This document shows, in pieces, positions 5,854 to 8,149 of a DNA stretch of 8,149 nucleotides. This DNA comes from an uncultured Prevotella sp. (GTDB taxonomy: Bacteria; Bacteroidota; Bacteroidia; Bacteroidales; Bacteroidaceae). The number at the start of each line of letters is the position of its first letter. Positions within the stretch are counted from its first letter, which is position 1. The notes under the pieces were generated by a model. That model saw only the letters and a program-made list of their open reading frames with translations, searched no databases and was not told where the DNA came from. The translations under genes and the position numbers were made by a program. The stretch spans positions 1 through 8,149 of the forward strand of contig CAMTJK010000149.1 of NCBI GenBank assembly GCA_947072805.1, written 5' to 3'.

Positions 5854-7335
5854 TTATATGTTTCTTATGAGTTTCTTTCTCTTGTCTATGCACTTGGGAA
5901 TTTCTTCCTCGTAGTGAGTTACCATGATTATGGTTTTGTTGTGCCGTTGGCAGAACGCCTCGATAACATCTTTTACCAAGCGTCTGTTTCTGTTGTCAAG
6001 ACCGTGTAGCGGTTCGTCGAGTATGAGCAGTTCGGGGTCTTTTACGAATGCCCTTGCCAATAATACAAGTCGTTGCTCGCCGCTTGATAGTCTTAGGAAC
6101 GGACGTTCGTACATTCCTTCCAGACCGAATATATCCATCCACGTTCGGCATGTATCATAATCTTCTGTACGCGGTTTGGCATACAGCCCGATGGAGTCGT
6201 TCATACCGCTTGCCACAATCTGTATTGACGGTATGTTTTTCTGATAAGCCCTGTGCATTTCCGGAGATACATATCCGATATGTTTCTTTATGTCCCAAAT
6301 GCTCTCACCGGAGCCACGTGAATGCCCGAAGAGCGCAATGTCGCAGGCATAGCCCTGTGGATTGTCAGCACAGACGAGCGATAGCAGAGTGCTCTTGCCT
6401 GAGCCGTTCTGGCCGCCCAGTGCCCACCGCTCGCCATTCATGACGGTCCAATCGAGATTGTCAAGTATTGTACGTTCGCCGTATTTTATGCTCACCTTGT
6501 TCATCCTTACCACTTCCTTTGTGTTATAATCGTTGTTGCGATAAGGAAGGTTTAGTATTCTTGCCTCTTTCTTTTCGTCGAGCACTTTTTGTGGAATGGC
6601 TGTGCGTGTAGCCAGATATTCCTCTCTCGTAACTTTTTTGCCTACACACATTCTGTCCACTTCGACAACATGGGTTATGAAATCGGGAATGTCGTCGGTC
6701 TTGGAAAGTACAATAATCACCTGCAGTGCGCCTTCTTTCGAGATTGTGCGCAGCAAGTCCTTTAGTTGGTCGCGCGTTTCTGCGTCGAGACCAATGAAGG
6801 GATTGTCGATTATTAGCACACGGGGCGTGCTCAGAAGTGTGCGTGCCAGTTGGAACTTGCGGAGTTCACCGCTTGAAAGAAGAATAATATATTTGTCCAT
6901 CAGATGCTCGAGATGGAACAATTCGTATATATGTTGCTGCCTTTTGCGATGTTCTGCGGTGTCAGCTCCCGAAGTCATATATGCCTTTTCGAGCAGTTCG
7001 CCAACCTTTGGCGTGCTTTCGTCTATTTCGTGCTGGTTCCATCTCTGTTGCAGATAGTATGTACTGTCATAGTCGCCATATGAATCGCGGAATGTGACAT
7101 ATTTTATATTGTCGGCAGCAAGCTCTTTCTTGCTCGGTCGGAAGTCGTAAACAGGGTCGTTCATAAGCAGCGGATGCCTGCCTATTATGATATCGACAAA
7201 CATCGATTTTCCTCCGCCGTTGGGTCCGGCTATTGCTATATGTTCGCCGTCAAGCAGTTCGAAGTCTACAGGCTGTGCCATTCGCCACTCTGGCATACGT
7301 GTTATTCCATGCGATATTTCTATTATTTTCTGCAT
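5854..7335 (-). CDS. ModF/PhrA-like protein with two ABC ATPase domains
   Basis: A soluble tandem ABC ATPase (493 residues from this start; 505 from the upstream ATG at 7371) with no membrane segments. Numbering from the longer start: domain 1 has Walker A GPNGGGKS (49-56), signature LSSGELRK (165-172) and Walker B VLIIDNP, with Asn190 where the catalytic Glu is expected and Ser223 at the H-loop His position. Domain 2 is intact: GGQNGSGKST (Lys326), LSSGEQR (428-434), LLILDEP (Glu453), VTHYEEE (His486). The stretches FGHSRGSGESIWDIKKHIGYVS and DEPLHGLD match E. coli ModF (PhrA) as I recall it. The role of that family is poorly defined, and no molybdate genes are present here. I prefer the ATG at 7335: it matches the family N-terminus (MQKIIEIS) and overlaps ruvC by only 13 bases instead of 49. 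The third gene of the unit follows after 4 bases. Confidence 0.92.
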   Translation of the reverse strand: MQKIIEISHGITRMPEWRMAQPVDFELLDGEHIAIAGPNGGGKSMFVDIIIGRHPLLMNDPVYDFRPSKKELAADNIKYVTFRDSYGDYDSTYYLQQRWNQHEIDESTPKVGELLEKAYMTSGADTAEHRKRQQHIYELFHLEHLMDKYIILLSSGELRKFQLARTLLSTPRVLIIDNPFIGLDAETRDQLKDLLRTISKEGALQVIIVLSKTDDIPDFITHVVEVDRMCVGKKVTREEYLATRTAIPQKVLDEKKEARILNLPYRNNDYNTKEVVRMNKVSIKYGERTILDNLDWTVMNGERWALGGQNGSGKSTLLSLVCADNPQGYACDIALFGHSRGSGESIWDIKKHIGYVSPEMHRAYQKNIPSIQIVASGMNDSIGLYAKPRTEDYDTCRTWMDIFGLEGMYERPFLRLSSGEQRLVLLARAFVKDPELLILDEPLHGLDNRNRRLVKDVIEAFCQRHNKTIIMVTHYEEEIPKCIDKRKKLIRNI

Positions 7336-7880
7336 ATTCTGTTCTGGTTTTTGTTTACAAAGTCTTTCCATCCTCTGTAATGGGCTTGCGATTCGGGCCT
7401 GTTAAGCTGCAGATAATGACAATAAGCAGCTCCCAGGGCATCGGTGGCATCCATGAAATCCGACATCTCATCATTCGGGATGTGCAGCATCCGTTGTAAC
7501 ATTGCTGCCACCTGTTCCTTTGAGGCTTGTCCCTGACCGGTAATTGCCATTTTTATTTTCAGCGGTGCATATTCGTGTATTGGTACGCCGTGACGTATTG
7601 CCGCAGCGATGGCTGTGCCTTGTGCGCGTCCGAGTTTCAGCATCGACTGTACATTCTTGCCGAAAAACGGAGCTTCTATAGCCATTTCGTCTGGTAGAAA
7701 AGAATCTATGATACCGGTGACACGTTCGAAGATATGACCGAGTTTCAGATAGGCGTCGCCAAACTTACGCAAATCTATGACGCCCATCGTGACGAGATGT
7801 GCCTTGTTGTCTGTCACTTTCAGAACTCCATAGCCCATAATGTTGGTTCCGGGGTCAATTCCAAGTATCACTTTCTCCAT
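7323..7880 (-). CDS. ruvC: crossover junction endodeoxyribonuclease RuvC
   Basis: RuvC is the nuclease that resolves Holliday junctions, working with the RuvAB branch-migration complex in recombination and repair. The 185 residues are close to the usual length. The four acidic metal ligands can be placed: Asp9 in GIDPGT, Glu69 in AIEAPFFGKN, and Asp144 and Asp147 in DATDALGAAYCH. The segment GKNVQSMLKLGRAQGTA (74-90) and YAPLKIKMAITGQGQASKEQV are further family marks. The ATG at 7880 gives the standard RuvC N-terminus. It is the first gene of the minus-strand unit. A strong -7 element lies 8 bases upstream, implying a nearly leaderless mRNA. Its end overlaps the start of the ABC gene. ruvA and ruvB are not in the window. 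Confidence 0.97.
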   Translation of the reverse strand: MEKVILGIDPGTNIMGYGVLKVTDNKAHLVTMGVIDLRKFGDAYLKLGHIFERVTGIIDSFLPDEMAIEAPFFGKNVQSMLKLGRAQGTAIAAAIRHGVPIHEYAPLKIKMAITGQGQASKEQVAAMLQRMLHIPNDEMSDFMDATDALGAAYCHYLQLNRPESQAHYRGWKDFVNKNQNRICRK

Positions 7881-7888
7881 AATGTCAG

Positions 7889-7896
7889 CAAAAGTA
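7889..7896 (-). promoter_or_regulatory. -7 element of the ruvC promoter
   Basis: On the minus strand the sequence TACTTTTG matches the Bacteroidetes -7 consensus TAnnTTTG and is followed by C, as is common. It ends 8 bases before the ruvC ATG, so the transcript would have a very short leader or none. No TTTG lies at the -33 distance, but an A-rich tract (complement of 7922-7935) lies upstream and could help binding. An inverted repeat, CAGCAAA (7886-7892) with TTTGCTG (7915-7921), frames the element. Confidence 0.65.
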
Positions 7897-7951
7897 CAAT
7901 AAAATAACCATTAATTTGCTGCTTTTTTCTTTTTTAATGCAAAAAGACCGA

Positions 7952-7959
7952 TATATTTG
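7952..7959 (+). promoter_or_regulatory. possible orphan -7 element facing right
   Basis: TATATTTG matches TAnnTTTG on the plus strand, but no TTTG lies 19-21 bases upstream and no gene begins downstream within the window. It could start a small RNA, or the leader of a gene past the right edge, or be chance in A/T-rich sequence. Confidence 0.25.
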
Positions 7960-7984
7960 ACTTCTTAGAGGCTATTATATGTCA

Positions 7985-8041
7985 GTCCGGTGTCTAATCA
8001 TAAATAAGCCCGAATATGTCATTAGGCAGACATAAGCGGAC
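7985..8041 (+). other. possible imperfect stem-loop downstream of the orphan -7 element
   Basis: Nested pairing arms are seen: GTCCG (7985-7989) with CGGAC (8037-8041), TGTCT (7991-7995) with AGACA (8028-8032), and then AAT (7996-7998) with ATT (8021-8023). An alternative inner pair is CTAAT (7994-7998) with ATTAG (8021-8025). Several arms in the right nesting order are more than a single chance dyad, but the stem has bulges and few GC pairs inside. Folding and conservation are unchecked. Confidence 0.25.
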
Positions 8042-8121
8042 AAAGCAATGGTTTTACTCTTCAAACTGTAATTGTCTGTTAGGGCCTAAAATCATATCAT
8101 TATAGTTTCATTAACATTTTA

Positions 8122-8149
8122 GAAAAATCTTTACTTTAACGTGTGTTAA
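8122..8149 (-). repeat. 28-bp repeat, right copy (inverted relative to 138-165)
   Basis: The minus strand from 8149 to 8122 is identical in all 28 bases to 138-165: the palindrome TTAACACACGTTAA (8149-8136) and then AGTAAAGATTTTTC (8135-8122). It points toward ruvC, about 241 bases before that gene's start. The window ends exactly on its last base, so its outer flank cannot be seen. Confidence 0.9.

Larger units (their letters stand above)
7897..8121. other. non-coding region upstream of ruvC
   Basis: No convincing gene is seen on either strand. The region holds a homopolymer-like stretch, C-T6-C-T6 (7922-7935), and a plus-strand TATATTTG. It also holds a nested imperfect inverted repeat (7985-8041) and an 11-base odd palindrome, TTAGG-G-CCTAA (8079-8089). 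The 28-bp repeat follows at its right end. Confidence 0.5.

Noticed and set aside
7979..8035. 18-codon open frame in the region upstream of ruvC
   Set aside because: No coding character beyond an ATG and a stop, and it overlaps the inverted-repeat structure.
8079..8089. TTAGGGCCTAA palindrome as a hairpin
   Set aside because: The loop would be a single base; at most it is a protein-binding dyad, with nothing else to support it.
138..8149. The 28-bp inverted repeats as ends of a transposon or integrated element
   Set aside because: No transposase, integrase or recombinase lies between them, the genes are largely core functions, and target-site duplications cannot be judged because the right flank is outside the window.

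Overview
The window looks like chromosomal DNA from a Bacteroidales bacterium, most likely Prevotella or a close relative. The grounds are promoters of the Bacteroidetes type (TTTG, about 20 bases, TAnnTTTG), A/T-rich ribosome entry regions without a clear Shine-Dalgarno, and the resemblance of several proteins (YhcH family, DUF6057-like membrane protein, RuvC, ModF-like ABC protein) to that group. The genus is inference. No phage, transposase, CRISPR, tRNA or rRNA gene is visible.

Layout. Bases 1-37 hold the last codons of an unidentified gene. Bases 38-419 are non-coding, with small dyads, one copy of a 28-bp repeat and a clear promoter at 363-394. A plus-strand series follows: an exported protein built almost wholly of 14 MORN repeats (420-1532, TTG start), a YhcH/DUF386 cupin-like sugar protein (1601-2047), a glycogen branching enzyme of the GH13_8 type (2058-4139), and a membrane protein with five predicted helices (4203-5357). 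The last meets, stop to stop with 6 bases between, a minus-strand series read from the other side: ruvC (7880 to 7323), a ModF/PhrA-like tandem ABC ATPase (7335 to 5854) and a small exported protein of unknown function (5849 to 5364). Bases 7881-8149 are non-coding, with the ruvC promoter, a possible small structured transcript and the second copy of the 28-bp repeat in inverted orientation.

How the genes may work together. The left group has a carbohydrate theme (branching enzyme plus a YhcH-type sugar protein only 10 bases apart). The MORN and membrane proteins have no assigned role in it. The right group is a compact three-gene transcription unit whose members overlap or nearly touch. It joins Holliday-junction resolution to an ABC ATPase whose first nucleotide site appears to have lost its catalytic residues.

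The most unusual signal is the exact 28-bp inverted repeat (138-165 and 8122-8149) that brackets the whole gene block. Each copy starts with the palindrome TTAAC-N4-GTTAA, points inward, and lies about 240-255 bases ahead of the first gene of its strand.
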